Source: Apium graveolens
Lineage: Eukaryota; Streptophyta; Magnoliopsida; Apiales; Apiaceae
DNA: 64,000 bases
NCBI RefSeq assembly: GCF_009905375.1
Contig: NC_133647.1
Location: forward strand, 76,140,671 to 76,204,670
Direction: 5' to 3'
This document shows, one piece after another, positions 46,507-59,499 of this stretch (its first letter is position 1; each line of letters starts with the position of its first letter). Both the position numbers and the translations under genes were made by a program. Under the pieces are notes generated by a model that was not told the origin of the DNA, searched no databases, and saw nothing but the letters and a program-made list of their open reading frames with translations.

Positions 46507-47696
46507 TACAAGTGAAATTGGAATCGATTGTGATAAGGCAAGTACTTCTAAACCTTTTTCGAGATATAATGCAAATATTTCTAAACTTTCTCCTAACATA
46601 TTATTGAGTATTCAAAATAGCTCTGTTTTATATTGTCAATACATTGAATCCTTCAGCCTTGAACCTGAGCCACATCATTTAATCTTTGAGCCGTAAGACT
46701 TATTCTTTATGAACCATTTCTTGTTGATTTCCAGATACTAAACCACACAAATATGACACTACTCTCCAAATATATAACCACCAAACACCAAACACTGGAA
46801 TAGAATTGTTTGAATATCCAGAAACATTTATACTCAACCATATCTTGTGACATCAAAGAACTAAATCTTGTAAAACCATTGTTCATCTAATACCTGATTC
46901 TTCCACAGGCTGAAGGCCATTTCTTGTACATACGTCGATACCCTCATGATACTCATGAAATACATCATGCCTTTATACAAATGTTTCATCACTGTTGATT
47001 ATGATCTTGTTTTAATGAATTATATTGTTTATCATATTGAACTGCTTTAGAATTGGATAGTTTTTTTATAGGGACCAGATTCGTGGTCAGACAATATCAA
47101 TGGTCAAGTTAGGCCAATATGTGGCTTGGATCCAGTAATTAGAGCAGTGTTGTGTGCTTTGCTCGGGGTTAGTGCGTGACTGATCAACAACCTAACCTTG
47201 GTTTTGAAACTTAAAATGAATATCCAATTCTAATGATTGTTTAGCAATAAACTTGATTCCTATATGAACCATCTCGTTTGATCATTGATTAATCTCAATT
47301 ATTGTCATTGTGACTTGCTAAGCTAGTTAGCTCATTCTTGCGAATCTTTTTATGTATTCTACAGTTAAGAAGGATACAGTTGGTTATAAGGTTTTCCCAG
47401 TTCAATGTACGAGCTAGGCTTCCAGATTATGTTGGATCGAGCTAGTAGGAGCTTATTACAGTAGTGAGATAATAAGATTGTAAGAATAATTTCATTATCA
47501 GTTGTAAGTTAAATTAGTTGGGATTTGTTACGTTGTAATAAAAGTTAAGATTGTGGCTTGTTTTCATACTTTAACCTGTTGCGATCCGTGGTTATGTAAA
47601 GCAGGGTCATTGTAAATAATATTCCATATACAAGTTTATATATTGTGTATGTGTTATGGACCCCAAACTTCTGACAGGGGTTTGAAGGGCGCCACA
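46507..47696 (+). repeat. E 5' LTR, second part
   Basis: Continues E after copia B and ends GGCGCCACA before the PBS. Contains the CTTGCTAAGC...AGCTCATTCTTGC block that precedes the H3-tail-like frames of T1 and C, but the frame itself is not readable here (ACAGTTAAGAAGGATACAG). Confidence 0.8.
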
Positions 47697-47699
47697 GGT

Positions 47700-47712
47700 T
47701 GATATCAGAGCT
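47700..47712 (+). other. E primer binding site
   Basis: TGATATCAGAGCT; one G-to-A difference from the usual TGGTATCAGAGC. Confidence 0.8.
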
Positions 47713-47739
47713 ACAGGTTATAAGTCACTGAAACAAGCC

Positions 47740-50106
47740 TAGATTGTCGGGATTGGGTAGAGGGTTAGGATTAGGAATAGGAAATAGAAAGATAAGTCAT
47801 CGTGAGGTTGAGTGCGATTGTATAGTAGGTCTCCGACATGGTTCGTGTTGTGATTCGGGACTCCTAGCTTGCGACGAGATTTCCAGACAACGACAATGGC
47901 AGATCCTGATTTCCCTGCATCATCTGATCATTTGGAGCCTTCCATTTGAGGATCGTCATCTTCTTCTAAATTTGATTTGCACTTTGTTCTTCCATCGGTA
48001 TTAATGGTATTACCTTCTGTTATGACATTTGCGCCTCTCCAAGTTATTACACGCTATTCTATCACCTCTCTATACGAGACTACCTATTCAAGAACCTCCA
48101 TTTTCTTATTCTTGTTCTTCTGTACATTCAACTATGAATGTATCTTTTTAGTTTACTCTACACCATGTTTTATACCCTCAGTTTAAAAACCTGTCTTATG
48201 GAACAACAGTATTTACGAGAAGGGATGCGATGGCTACAGTAAATCGTAAGTAAATGAGATATTAATAAAGGTGAGAAGGAGTTTAGAAAGAAGATTCACG
48301 TGTTTCAGAGGATGGCTTCTACCAGATTAAATGGGGCCACTAGTGAATAGACCACCCTTGATTAGTTGTGGAATGGACTAGAGAAATTTTGAAAGAGTTA
48401 GAGAGAAAAGTATAGATCTAGAATTTTCGTAGAATTAGATGATGGTGCCATGATAAGTAGTGATGTGACGTGACATAAGCAAACTTTGTTCAATGAAATA
48501 GACTTGTTGGCTGTTGGATAGACCTGTTCCACTTAATGACTGCAAAGATGATGATAGGCGTACTACCAGTATGGGAGCTTTGAAATGAAGCCACGAATAA
48601 GACAATATGCAACGACAGCTGAAGTTTTCATCGATTAAGGAAGGTAATAGACCCAAGGAAGGAGAGGAGATAAATGGAAGTGAATGGACCTTTGCGTGAT
48701 TGTTTCTTTAACTTGGTATCTGGTTATAAGAAGGACAACAACCAACTCATATAGTAAGGACAACCAAATGTGTGATTTTCAACATTTTTTTAAAAAACAA
48801 GTTTTCGAAAAAGATTTTTCCCTTATAAAAATTTCTAAAAACCTTTTTGGAATAAAATAAATTTTAAACATCGGTTGTCAAGTTACTACTTGAGTTTCTT
48901 GTTTGTTAAAAGACCCGGATTACCTGGAAGGATGTTGTTTCATACTTAGTATTGCTAATTCGGAGAACGAAGTAACCTGCGATTATGAAGAAGTTGATTA
49001 TTCCTAACAGTAAGGTGCAAGTATTTTTTGATAAGATTAACAACAGAACCAGCGTACGGAGTAACTATTCATCCAATTACTGGGACTATCAGAGTTCAAG
49101 GAATTCATTGATTTAACGGGAGCCTGAGCATGACCGAAGAAGATCAGGAAGATTTCTAGACTTTTCTAAAAGAAGAATACATTTAGCAAAAGGATCGTTA
49201 TCTTGAATGATTCATGGTTATTCTAAATTAAAAGAGGAAACTCGAGGTTATCTAATAAGAACGCCATTATGATCAAATTGTTAAAGTATTATACGTGTAG
49301 ATACGAGGTTACAGACGGAAGACCTAACAAATAAGAATCTACCATAATGCTTAATTTGCGAAGGCATTTCAGCGTATTTTTTGAAGTTATTATAGGACAC
49401 AATTGGGATATGATCGAACAAGCTCGAAAGATGAATACAAGTGAAATGTGGATGGTGACCAATGGTATCATTCCTGTCCTCAATACTACAGCGTATATTC
49501 CTTTTTAATTCCTCAAAATGTATGAACTTCTTTTCTTAATAAAATCCTTATGATGACATCAAAAAGGAGGATATTGCATTCCTTTCAAATTTAATTGTTC
49601 CCCTCAAGTTTTGCTTTCTGATTGGGATAAACAATGTTATGATGAGACGCTTTGTCGGGATGATGAAGAGTCGAGTGGGACGCCATCTAATCATGTGTTG
49701 TATGTCATATGGTACGAAAGACTGGCCATCTTAAGTATCAATATGGTTGTCTCATTCATATTCAAATCCTTACTTCTTCTTTCTTTTTAACTTGAATTAT
49801 TGTTGAATTGTGAATCCTTCTAGTTATTTCGTTGTCCTTTCGTTCTTTGTAAGAGTTTTTCAAACAAAAATCAACGTATTCTGAACCAAGCGGACAAAGT
49901 TCCATCTATCTCTCATGCATGAAAAGGAAACAAGGGCATATGGCAAAGATTGCAAATCACTAACCCTAGCCAGGGATGCACTAAGAGTCAAGGGAATCTA
50001 CTTCAATAAGAAATACGTCTCCGAGAATGAGAATTTGTGACTTTCCTATAAAATATTTTATTTAGAATACGGATGTGATGACGTGAATGATTATTTCGGA
50101 TACCTT
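47740..50106 (+). pseudogene. E gag region, barely readable
   Basis: By position this should be gag. A short MADPDFPASSDHLEPS-like start at about 47899 is interrupted after 17 codons. Near 48310 a stretch (RMASTRLNGAT) faintly resembles the gag core start of related elements. From about 48520 to 50100 I see no reading frame or motif I can name. Confidence 0.35.
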
Positions 50107-50934
50107 ATGCGTTAAAGTATTGAAAGATGTGGGAGCAACTTGGTCGTTTATTTCTCAAGGTTTTGTTGATAAGATGAATCACCCTGTTGAATTGATAAGA
50201 TTATGACTAAAGGACTAGCAAGTTAAGAACATGCAATTATTAAATAAGTAAGTACCAATGGTGGAATTGAGATTTCTGGCAATAAGTTGTGAGGAATTGG
50301 TATTAATAGAGATAAGAGGATTGGACATTATTCTATGGAATGGATTAATTATTTAAGCGTGATGCCTAGATAGACCATCGTGATGAAAGATAGTTCTGAA
50401 GACGCCAAATGAGAATATGAAAAAGTTTAGAGGACGAAGGAAGGTAAAGAACTTGTTAACAATGATTTAAGATTACAGTGACCAAAATGTAAGTGCTATG
50501 GCGGTTATAAATAAGGTCAGGAGCAAACAGAACTTAAAGATTTTATAGTCTCAAAATATGTTTCCAGACGAATTTCCAATATTTCCTTCAGATAGAGAAA
50601 GTGAGTTCATGATTGATTTAGCACCTGAAATGAAGCCAGTGTCCAAAGCCCCGCACAGAATGGCGCCAGACAAAATAAAGGAGTTACCAGAGCAAACGCT
50701 GGAGATAATTAGAAGAGGAAGCAACTGGACCTAGTGTACCCCCCTAAAGTGCACCGGTATGATTTGTTAATAAGAAAGATGGAAGTGTGAGATTATGTGT
50801 CGATTAGCGGAAGCTCAACCAGTTTATTCTCAAGAGCAATTATCTGTTACCTCGAACCAATGATTTGTTTGATCAATGAAAGAAGCAAAGTATTTTTACA
50901 AGATTTATTTAAGACTGGGTATATTACCCATTGA
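50107..50934 (+). pseudogene. pol: E pol remnant: protease to RT start
   Basis: Protease motif at about 50125-50139 reads DVGAT followed by WSFISQGFVDKM (usual form D-S/T-G-A-T). A DIIL-like segment comes near 50327. Then an RT entry: PDEFPIFPSDRESEFMIDLAP and PVSKAPHRMAPDKIKEL (50555-50690), followed by stops and frame changes through the palm. It ends where D begins. Compared with T1 and C it is far more decayed, so E is older. Confidence 0.75.
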
Positions 50935-52803
50935 TGTGATATCCCATATTTTTCAGAATTATTATTATTATTTGAATATATTTAGGTGATTTTCTGATTA
51001 GGAAGGAATAAAATTGTGGATATTTTATTCTTTTTTGACGAGTTGGTGTTATTAAATGGTAATGTGCTAATTGTTAAGTGTTATATCGATCCTTGTTAAT
51101 TTCTAAAAATATTTACTTAAATGTATTATTTTCAAAAGTTTATTTGAAAACCGATCATTTTATTGATATCGGTAAATTGAGTTTGTTTAGTAATATTAGA
51201 GATTGGATGGATATTCTGTCTGCTATGTGTTTTATGTAATATTAATAGTGTGGAACTCAATTGTTATTGAGGATTATTTGTATTATTCATTACTGAGTCA
51301 TATCGTTTTGTTTTTGTCTTTAAAAGTAATTTTATTGAAAATTTAATTTCATAAATATTTAAATTATCTTTAAAATTATTTTTATGACTTTATAATTACA
51401 ATAATTATTTTTGGGATTTTATATAATTTAGAAATCAATATTTCATCAATTATTTAGCCCTGTATGTTTTTCTGATTTCATTTATTTGTAAAATCCGTAT
51501 ATAATTTTAAAATTCTTCAAAAATTACGAAACTCATATTTATTTAAGTTTGGAATATTCTGAGAATTTTAAAATTATTTTGGGAATTTTTGGGATTAATT
51601 TTACCATAATTTTTCTAAGTGCCATATGGAATATTATGACATAATTTTTGCCACAGGCCGGTATATTGCCTTTTGTTTGAGTACTCGTGTTTTTGGGGTC
51701 ACGTTTCTATGAATCATGACCTTGTGCTATCACACGGGCTGATCAGCATGTGATAGTACGTCCGTCGGAGAATGATCCCAATCTAAATTATCATATAATT
51801 TTTTGATATTTATAGAATAAATGATTTATCAACTATTTCTGTTTTGGAATAGTTGTGAAATGCAGTTTTGATTCAGATTATGATTTATGCTGATACTTAT
51901 GTTGTTGTTAATTATCAAAGGTGGTATTAGTATAGATGATTGATGTTGACTTTAGTATGGGTGTTGTGAGCATCAAAGTTCGTATTGATATCTAATTTGA
52001 TATGACAACAAAATAAGTATTAATTTGAAGAGTTCGGTTTTGAGTAAAGTTTATGATTCAATCCATAATCATTGTTTCTTGTTATTATTGTTTACGATAT
52101 TTCAGTAAACACTGCTTTACGAGTTTGATTCTCGTCAAGATTCAAAGTATTGCTAAAGCATTTTGCTTAAAAATATCAAAATGGTTTTGAATACAATTAA
52201 GGAATCAATTCTGGGGTTCCTCAACTAAAATTTTATGATTCAACAATTATGATTTTAAAATGTTATGCGCTATTGTAGATGTCAGTTTTATATCAAAATG
52301 ATCCGATATTTACTATAATGCACTTGTTGAGCATTTCTTCTGCTCAGACTTTCCTGTTTTTAAATTTAACCTCCAGTGAGGATTAGTTTGCGCTGTTTAG
52401 CTGCGTAATTCGAGGAAGCAAAGAAGAAGCTTTTGGAAGGTGACTGGTCCAAGGTTTACGAACTAGTGTAAGTTCTTTTATGTAAAGTTTTCTATATTAT
52501 ATTATATTATAATTGTGTTATTTTATAGTTGGGCCTAGTATACTTCTCTTCGAAGTTATACTAGGGGGTTTAGCTTTGAGTTTGGAAATTGTTGAAAAGA
52601 ATTTTAAAGAGAAAGTGAAAAATTATTTTGGAATTTGGGATTCTTGTTTCTAGAACTGTAACCATAAAAGATCTTGGATTAGTTGGGGTCATTTATGTTA
52701 AATATCTTCCGCTGGAATTTATTTATTGATTAAACAGGTTAATTTGGATTGAGGTTTCATAGTGACGACCAAATCCCTTGAGCCCGGATTTGGGGGCGTT
52801 ACA
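50935..52803 (+). repeat. D LTR 1 (1869 bp, internally deleted)
   Basis: TGTGATATCCC...GGCGTTACA. Compared with LTR 2 it lacks about 2.4 kb (equivalent to 54741-57168), joined at about 51605-51612, but has about 125 bp (51945-52070) that LTR 2 lacks. Carries the hairpin at 52534. Confidence 0.9.
52534..52565. other. Strong hairpin in D LTR 1
   Basis: CCTAGTATACTTC and GAAGTTATACTAGG around a TCTTC loop; 13 pairs with a single bulge. Repeated in LTR 2 (57967-57998). Confidence 0.75.
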
Positions 52804-54060
52804 GGTTGGTATCAGAGCTGAGGTTATAGTAAACTAAAAATGAGAGTGTGTAGGAGTGTGTATAGCTATGTGAGGACGTTTGAGCTCATATCGAGTTCCT
52901 GTTGGACTATTGGATATAGTACCAACAAATAAGTTAAGATAGGCGCATACGTCTGAAATGGTTATGCTGAGCTGGATGGAACTCCAGGAAGCTGCAAACT
53001 TCTATTGTGGAATCTTTCGAGGCTACTATGATTCGACGACGACAAAGATTATCGATATCCTCAGAACATGAAGAAGTGTCAAGAATCGGATGACGAGTCA
53101 ACAGAAGAGTTCAAATAAAAGATAAGTATTAAGATCTCGGTAATACCTTCTTTATCTATAAATTCTTTTGACATCTCTAAGAAAAAGGTATCTGTTAGAG
53201 GATATATTCCCTAACACTCGTTTAGTCATTTTGTGCCAGAATTTTGTTCTCTGGATTCCATTTCCTTCAGAAATATCAGCTTTGAAATCTTTTCAGTTTT
53301 ATTCATTTGATTTTGAATTCCTTTCATATTCTTTTATTCTGACTGAGATGAACAACCCTAACTATATGGGACACAAGGTATACCTGTCTGTGTGAAAGGA
53401 GTTGGATGGGACGCCATCACTTGTGTGTGTTGTGACTACAAGAAGTTTAACAACCTTTAGTAGTGTCTTAATTTATACACGCAATAGCAAGTTCATTTGA
53501 TTATATTGATCTCTCGGTTATTCTTTTATTTCAACAATACTTTTTTTATCAAATTCAGATTTTTGTCCCGTTTTGATATAAAATTCTTTTCTCTTTGAAA
53601 TTCCATTATTTTATTATCTCAAATATTCGAAGGTATGCCAATCAAGTTAAGCTGAGTTATCTTGGTCAAGTCAAAGTAAGGCGGTGTGATGGGATTATGA
53701 AGGACAATGGTGGATTGCAATGCGATTAGAATATCAGTGGTGTATAACGAAGTCAGTCTATTTCTTTATTTCTCTCTCTATTTAACTCTATCTCTCTTTC
53801 TTTTTCTTTCTCTCTATCTTTCTTTCTATTCTTCTTTCTCTCGATCAGTACAAGTAATTCTGTTGAGGAATTGGTCAAAGGATGTGGATGAAACAGTGGT
53901 GCGGAGTGAAGCTCCCGTGATCATCATGTTACAAGGAATCCAAGTTTTTATTTCAGATTTTGAGAAAAGTTACGTATACATAATTGGAAAGTTAGCCAGA
54001 AGATCCCCAGTGTTTTCTTCTGCTGATTATGAGGACGGAATCCTTATAAGGGGGGGAGAT
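52804..54060 (+). other. D internal region 1
   Basis: PBS TGGTATCAGAGCT at 52807-52819 and purine tract AGGGGGGGAGAT at 54049-54060. In between, only fragments: a 21-codon frame at 53029 (MIRRRQRLSISSEHEEVSRIG) that could be a gag start, a CT-rich run (53755-53850), and a LLRNWSKDVDETV stretch near 53860 faintly like the chromodomain end of pol. The 135-codon frame 53707-54114 reads through the purine tract into the LTR and is not a gene. Confidence 0.75.
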
Positions 54061-57000
54061 TATGATATCCCATATTTTTCAGAATTATTATTATTATTAT
54101 TTGAATATGTTTAGGTGATTTTCCAATTAGGAAGGAATAAAATTATGGATATTTTATTCTTGTTTGACGAGTTGGTGTTATTAAATGGTAATGTGCTAAT
54201 TGTTAAGTGTTATATCGATCCTTGTTAATTTCTAAAAATATTTACTAAAATGTATTATTTTCAAAAGTTTATTTGAAAACCGATCATTTTATTGATATCG
54301 GTAAATTTAGTTTGTTTAGTACAGTAATATTAGGGATTGGATGGATATTCTGTCTGCTATGTGTTGTATGTAATATTAATTGTGTGAAACTCAATTGTGA
54401 TTGAGGATTATTTTTTACTATTCATTACTGAGTCATATCGTTTTGTTTTTGACTTTAAAAGTAATTTTATTGAAAATTTAATTTCATAAATATTTAATTT
54501 ATCTTTAAAATTATTTTTATGACTTTATAATTACAATAATTATTTTTGAGATTTTATATAATTTAGAAATCAATATTTCATCAATTATTTAGCCCTGTAT
54601 GTTTTTCTGATTTCCTTTATTTCTAAAATCCGTATATAATTTCAAAATTCTTCAAAAATTACAAAACTTATATTTATTTAAGTTTGGAATATTCTAAGAA
54701 TTTTAAAATTATTTTGGGAATTTTTGGGATTAATTTTACCCGCGAGCGGGTTTAAATTATATTTTAAAAATTGTTTTGAAATTACGAAATTTATGTTTTT
54801 ATAAACTTCGGGATATTTGTAATATTTTAAGACTATTTTCGTGATTTTCGGAATTTGTTTCAAGTGCAGCCGGTTCGTTAATTGTAAAATGCGGGTATGT
54901 CGCACGAGTCAAAAATGTTTTAAAAATTATGAAAATTTTACTTTATTAGTTTTTGAATATTTGGGAAATTTTAAAATTAATTTGGGATTATTTCGATTTG
55001 TTTTTATCCGTACTTTTGTTTGTTAATCATAAACTACGGGCCTGATGCATGATTCAAAAATACTTTAAAAATTATGAAAATTTTATTTTATTAGTTTTTA
55101 ATAATTCCGTGAATTTTATCATTTATTTGGTAATTTTTCAAATTTTATTACCCACGCATTTATTCATTTAAATACAAATTACGGGACAAAACCGGGTCAG
55201 AGGCCATAGGAAGCTCATACTAATCTTTAATAATACATGTTCAATTTGTATTGAATTTTAAACATGTGGCAGAGGCTTAGTACATGTGTGTGCTATGTGT
55301 TCATTCTGCAGAGTTGTAAGATTTATTAATATAAAAAAAAAATAACCCAACCCCCTCCCCTGTTATCTCTCGTCTCTCTCCTCACTCTCTATCTCTCTAC
55401 GATTTTCTCTCTCTCTTACTTGCGCCACTCCCCCGAACCTGCTTTCTCCCCCTGATTTCACCCGCCTCCCCTTTTCTGTCTCCCTATCCTATTTTCTTCC
55501 CGTATATTTATATACTTTTTATTTTCAAAAAATCATATCTTATAAACCGTTTGTCCAAATTTCAATCGTTATATATATAAACGATCAGCGCTTCGATACC
55601 TACGCATAAGTATATATATTGCAAGGTTTTGAGGAGATAATTTGGGCGGCATATTCTCAGTTTTAATTTATTTTCCGGGCGTAGAAAAAGTGTTTGGAGG
55701 CGGTGATCACTCCACATGGCATATCAGCGTGTATACGTCTATGGCTATTAATTTCGGATTTTTCTGGAGATATTTGACGGACATCAGATATTCTCCTCGG
55801 GGTGACCAAAATTTATTTTGGGTAAGGATTCGGAGATTCTGCTTTTATATTTTGGGTATATTATAGCATTTTAATGTTTATATATTTATTTCGTAATTTT
55901 TAGAAGTGGTTGTAGAAGTCATTTTTTACCGTGTTATTCATTTCTGGAGTGTTTATACGCGTAAATATAAATTATTGTGTTGATTATTGTTGGTTGTGTC
56001 GATATAATATCGACTGGCAGTCCGAGAAATAGAGGAGGTGCTATCCGATTTCCAAGAAAATATTATTTTTAGTTCTGAAGATTATTATTTTTATTATTAT
56101 TCGAAAATAAATCCAAATTATTTAGTTAATGAATTTTAATTGATTATTTAATTGGAGTTAATTATTTCTTATGATTTAAAAATTCTGAAAAATAGTTTCG
56201 AGCTTTAAAATATTATTAAAGCTCGATATATATTATTAAATGATTTATTCTTATTTTATTCGTATTAAATAAATCGTTCGTCCGTTTAATACGAAACGAA
56301 CGCGTCTAGGCTCATAAAAATATTCCGCTTTCAACAAAAATACTTTCGAGAACCAAATTCTTTTGTTTCAAATGGTCGCTTGTTTTATGAGTCATTCTGA
56401 GTCGATTATTGATCGGAAAATTATGTTTTTGACCTGATTTCAGTTTTAAACATACCGAGTCGAATATTTTGACGAGAAGAATCCTGTATTTGGCTGTTAT
56501 AATTATATATGGGCTATCGTATGGGTAGACGATAGGGTTTTAATGCGTAGTTCATCGAACAATTATCGTTTAGACAATTAAAAGAATATCTTTTAATTAT
56601 AGATGTGGATCGCTCGAGTTGATCGGGACCAGACATTGAAAAGAGTAAGATGGAATGGTATTGGGTATCTGGCTTCTAGCAATCGCAGGAGCAGCATATC
56701 AGTAAAATATTGAAAAGCAAGACAAAGATGTTTTGAGACAGAATGTCAGAATAGATGCGTCTTTGTGAGTGTGACTAACTGCTAAATCTCAAAGGTAAGT
56801 ATCCCTATCATCACTTATTGTTCAAGTGATATTTATTTTGAATCTTATCATGCAAGTATTGTTTTCCCTATTCTCAGTTCAGAATAGATAAATGTTTTAC
56901 ATATCGCTGAATTAAATAATTGTGTTTATGCAAATACTCATCTGCTATTCTATGTTCAGAATAGTCAAGTGATTTTAGTTATCCAATTATCGGATTTATA

Positions 57001-58236
57001 AATGTTTTGTATTTTGAGAAAAGTGATTTGGTTGCGAATATTCCTACCCAAGAATTGGGGGAATAAAATTATTTCGGGTGTCGATTATTATGACCCACCT
57101 CAATAAAGGTTTTAAGATTGGATCATAATTGCGTAAGTGACCGGGACGGACGGTCCAGCGGAGGGCTATTTCTAAGTGCCATATGGAATATTATGACATA
57201 ATTTTTGCCATAGGCCGGTATATTGCCTTTTGTTTGAGTACTCGTGTTTTTGGGGTCACGTTTCTATGAATCATGACCTTGTGCTATCACACGGGCTGAA
57301 CAACATGTGATAGTACGTCCGTCGGAGAATGATCCCAATCTCAATTATCATATCATTTTTTTGATATTCATAGAATAAATGATTTATCAATTGTTTCTGT
57401 TTTGGAATAGTGGTGAAATGCAGTTTTGATTCATATTCTGATTTATGCTGATACTTATGTTGTTGTTAAATATCAAAGGTTGTATTAGTATAGATGATTG
57501 ATGGTGAAATTCTTGTTATTATTGTTTACGATATTTCCGTAAACATTATTTTACGAGTTTGATTCTCGTCAAGATTCAAAGTTTTGGTGAAGCATTTTGC
57601 TCAAAAATATCAAAATGGATTTGAATACACTTAAGAATCAATTCTGGGGTTCCTCAACTAAAATTTTATGATTCAGCAATTATGATTTTAAAATGTTCTC
57701 CGCTATTGCAGATGTTAGTTTTATATCAAAATGACCCGATATTTACAATAATGAACTTGCTGAGCATTTCTTCCGCTCATACTTTCCTGTTTTTAAATTT
57801 AACCTCCAGTGAGGAATAGTTTGCGCTGTTTAGCTGCGTAATTCGAGGAAGCAAAGAAGAAGGTTTTGGAAGGTGGTTGGTCCAAGGTTTACAAACTAGT
57901 GTAAGTTTTTTTATGTAAAGTTGTTTATATTATATTATATTATAATTGTGTTATTTTATAGTTGGGCCTAGTATACTTCTCTTCGAAGTTATACTAGGGG
58001 GTTTAGCTTTGAGTTTGGAAATTGTTGAAAAGAATTTTAAAGAGAAAGTGAAAAATTATTTTGGAATTTGAGATTCTTGTTTCTAGAATTGTAACCTTAA
58101 AAGATCTTGGATTAGTTGGGGTCATTTATGTTAAATATCTTCCGCTGGCATTTATATATTGATTAAATAGGTTAATTTGGATTGAGGTTTCATAGTGACG
58201 ACCAAATCCCTTGACCCCGGATTTGGGGGCGTTACA
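54061..58236 (+). repeat. D LTR 2 (4176 bp, most complete)
   Basis: Starts TATGATATCC (second base changed from TG) and ends GGCGTTACA. Contains a CT-rich leader-like stretch (55350-55500), a GTAAGTGACCGGGACGGACG unit (57132) and the hairpin at 57967. No gene seen. Confidence 0.9.
57967..57998. other. Strong hairpin in D LTR 2
   Basis: Same sequence as 52534-52565, unchanged between the two LTRs. Confidence 0.75.
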
Positions 58237-59499
58237 GGTTGGTATCAGAGCTGAGGTTATAGTAAACTAAAAATGAGAGTGTGTAGGAGTGTGTGTAGCT
58301 ATGTGAGGACGTTTGAGCTCATATCGAGTTCCTGTTGGACTATTGGATATAGTACCAACGAATAACAAAAGATAGGCGCATACGTCTGAAATGGTTGTGC
58401 TGAGCTGGATGGAACTCTAGGAAGCTGCAAACTTCTATTATGGAATCTTTCGAGGCTACTACGATTCGACGACGATGAAGATTATCGATATCCTCAGAAC
58501 ATGAAGAAGTATCTAGAATCGGATGACGAGTCAACAAAAGAGTTCAAATAAAAGATAAGTATTAAGATCTCGGCAATACCTTCTCTTTCTATAAATTCTT
58601 TTGACATCTCTAAAAAAAAGGTATCTGTTATAGGATATATCCCCTAACACTCGTTTAGTCATTTTGTGCCAGAATTTTGTTCTCTGGATTCCATTTCCTT
58701 CAGAAATATCAGCTTTGAAATCTTTTCAGTTTTATTCATTTGATTTTGAATTCCTTTCATATTCTTTTATTCTGACTGAGATGAACAACCCTAACTATAG
58801 GGGACACAAGGTATACCTGTCTGTGTGATAGGAGTTGGATGGGACGCCATCACTTGTGTGTGTTGTGACTACAAGAAGTTTAACAACCTTTAGTAGTGTC
58901 TTAATTTGTACACGCAATACCAAGTTCATTTGATCATATTGATCTCTCGGTTATTCTTTTATTTCAACAATACTTTTTTTATCAAATTCAGATTTTTGTC
59001 CCGTTTTGATATAAAATTCTTTTCTCTTTGAAATTCCATTATTTTATTATCTCAAATATTTGAAGGTATGCCAATCAAGTTAAGCTGAGTTATCTTGGTC
59101 AAGTCAAAGTAAGGCGGTGTGATGGGATTACGAAGGACAACGGAGGATTGCAATGTGATTAGAATATCAGTGGTGTATAATGAAGTCAGTCTATTTCTTT
59201 ATTTCTCTCTCTATTTAACTCTATCTCTCTTTCTTTTTCTTTCTTTTTCTCTCTATCTTTCTTTCTATTCTTCTTTCTCTCGATCAGTACAAGTAATTCT
59301 ATTGAGGAATTGGTCAAAGGATGTGGATGAAACAGTGGTGCAGAGTGAAGCTCCCGTGATCATCATGTTATACAAGGAATCCAAGTTTTTATTTCAGATT
59401 TTGAGAAAAGTTACGTATACAAGATTGGAAAGTTAGCCAGAAGATCCCCAGTGTTCTCTTCTGCTGATTATGAGGACGGAATCCTTATAGGGGGTAGAT
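58237..59499 (+). other. D internal region 2
   Basis: Near copy of 52804-54060: PBS 58240-58252, CT-rich run near 59205-59280, purine tract GGGGGTAGAT before 59500. No coding capacity. Confidence 0.8.

Larger units (their letters stand above)
30648..50934 (+). mobile_element. E: old Ty3/gypsy element split by copia B and array D
   Basis: LTR from 30648 to 32984 resumes at 46507 and ends GCGCCACA at 47696; after removing copia B it is about 3.5 kb. The PBS follows at 47700. The internal region has decayed gag/pol up to 50934, where D is inserted; its 3' LTR is not in the window. Plus orientation is shown by PBS and protease/RT remnants. Confidence 0.82.

Noticed and set aside
53707..54114. 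135-codon frame in D internal region 1
   Set aside because: Begins in a CT-rich run and reads through the purine tract into the LTR; the copy at 59119 is frameshifted.
55350..55500. CT-rich block of D LTR 2 as a gene start
   Set aside because: No frame of useful length follows; looks like an LTR leader.
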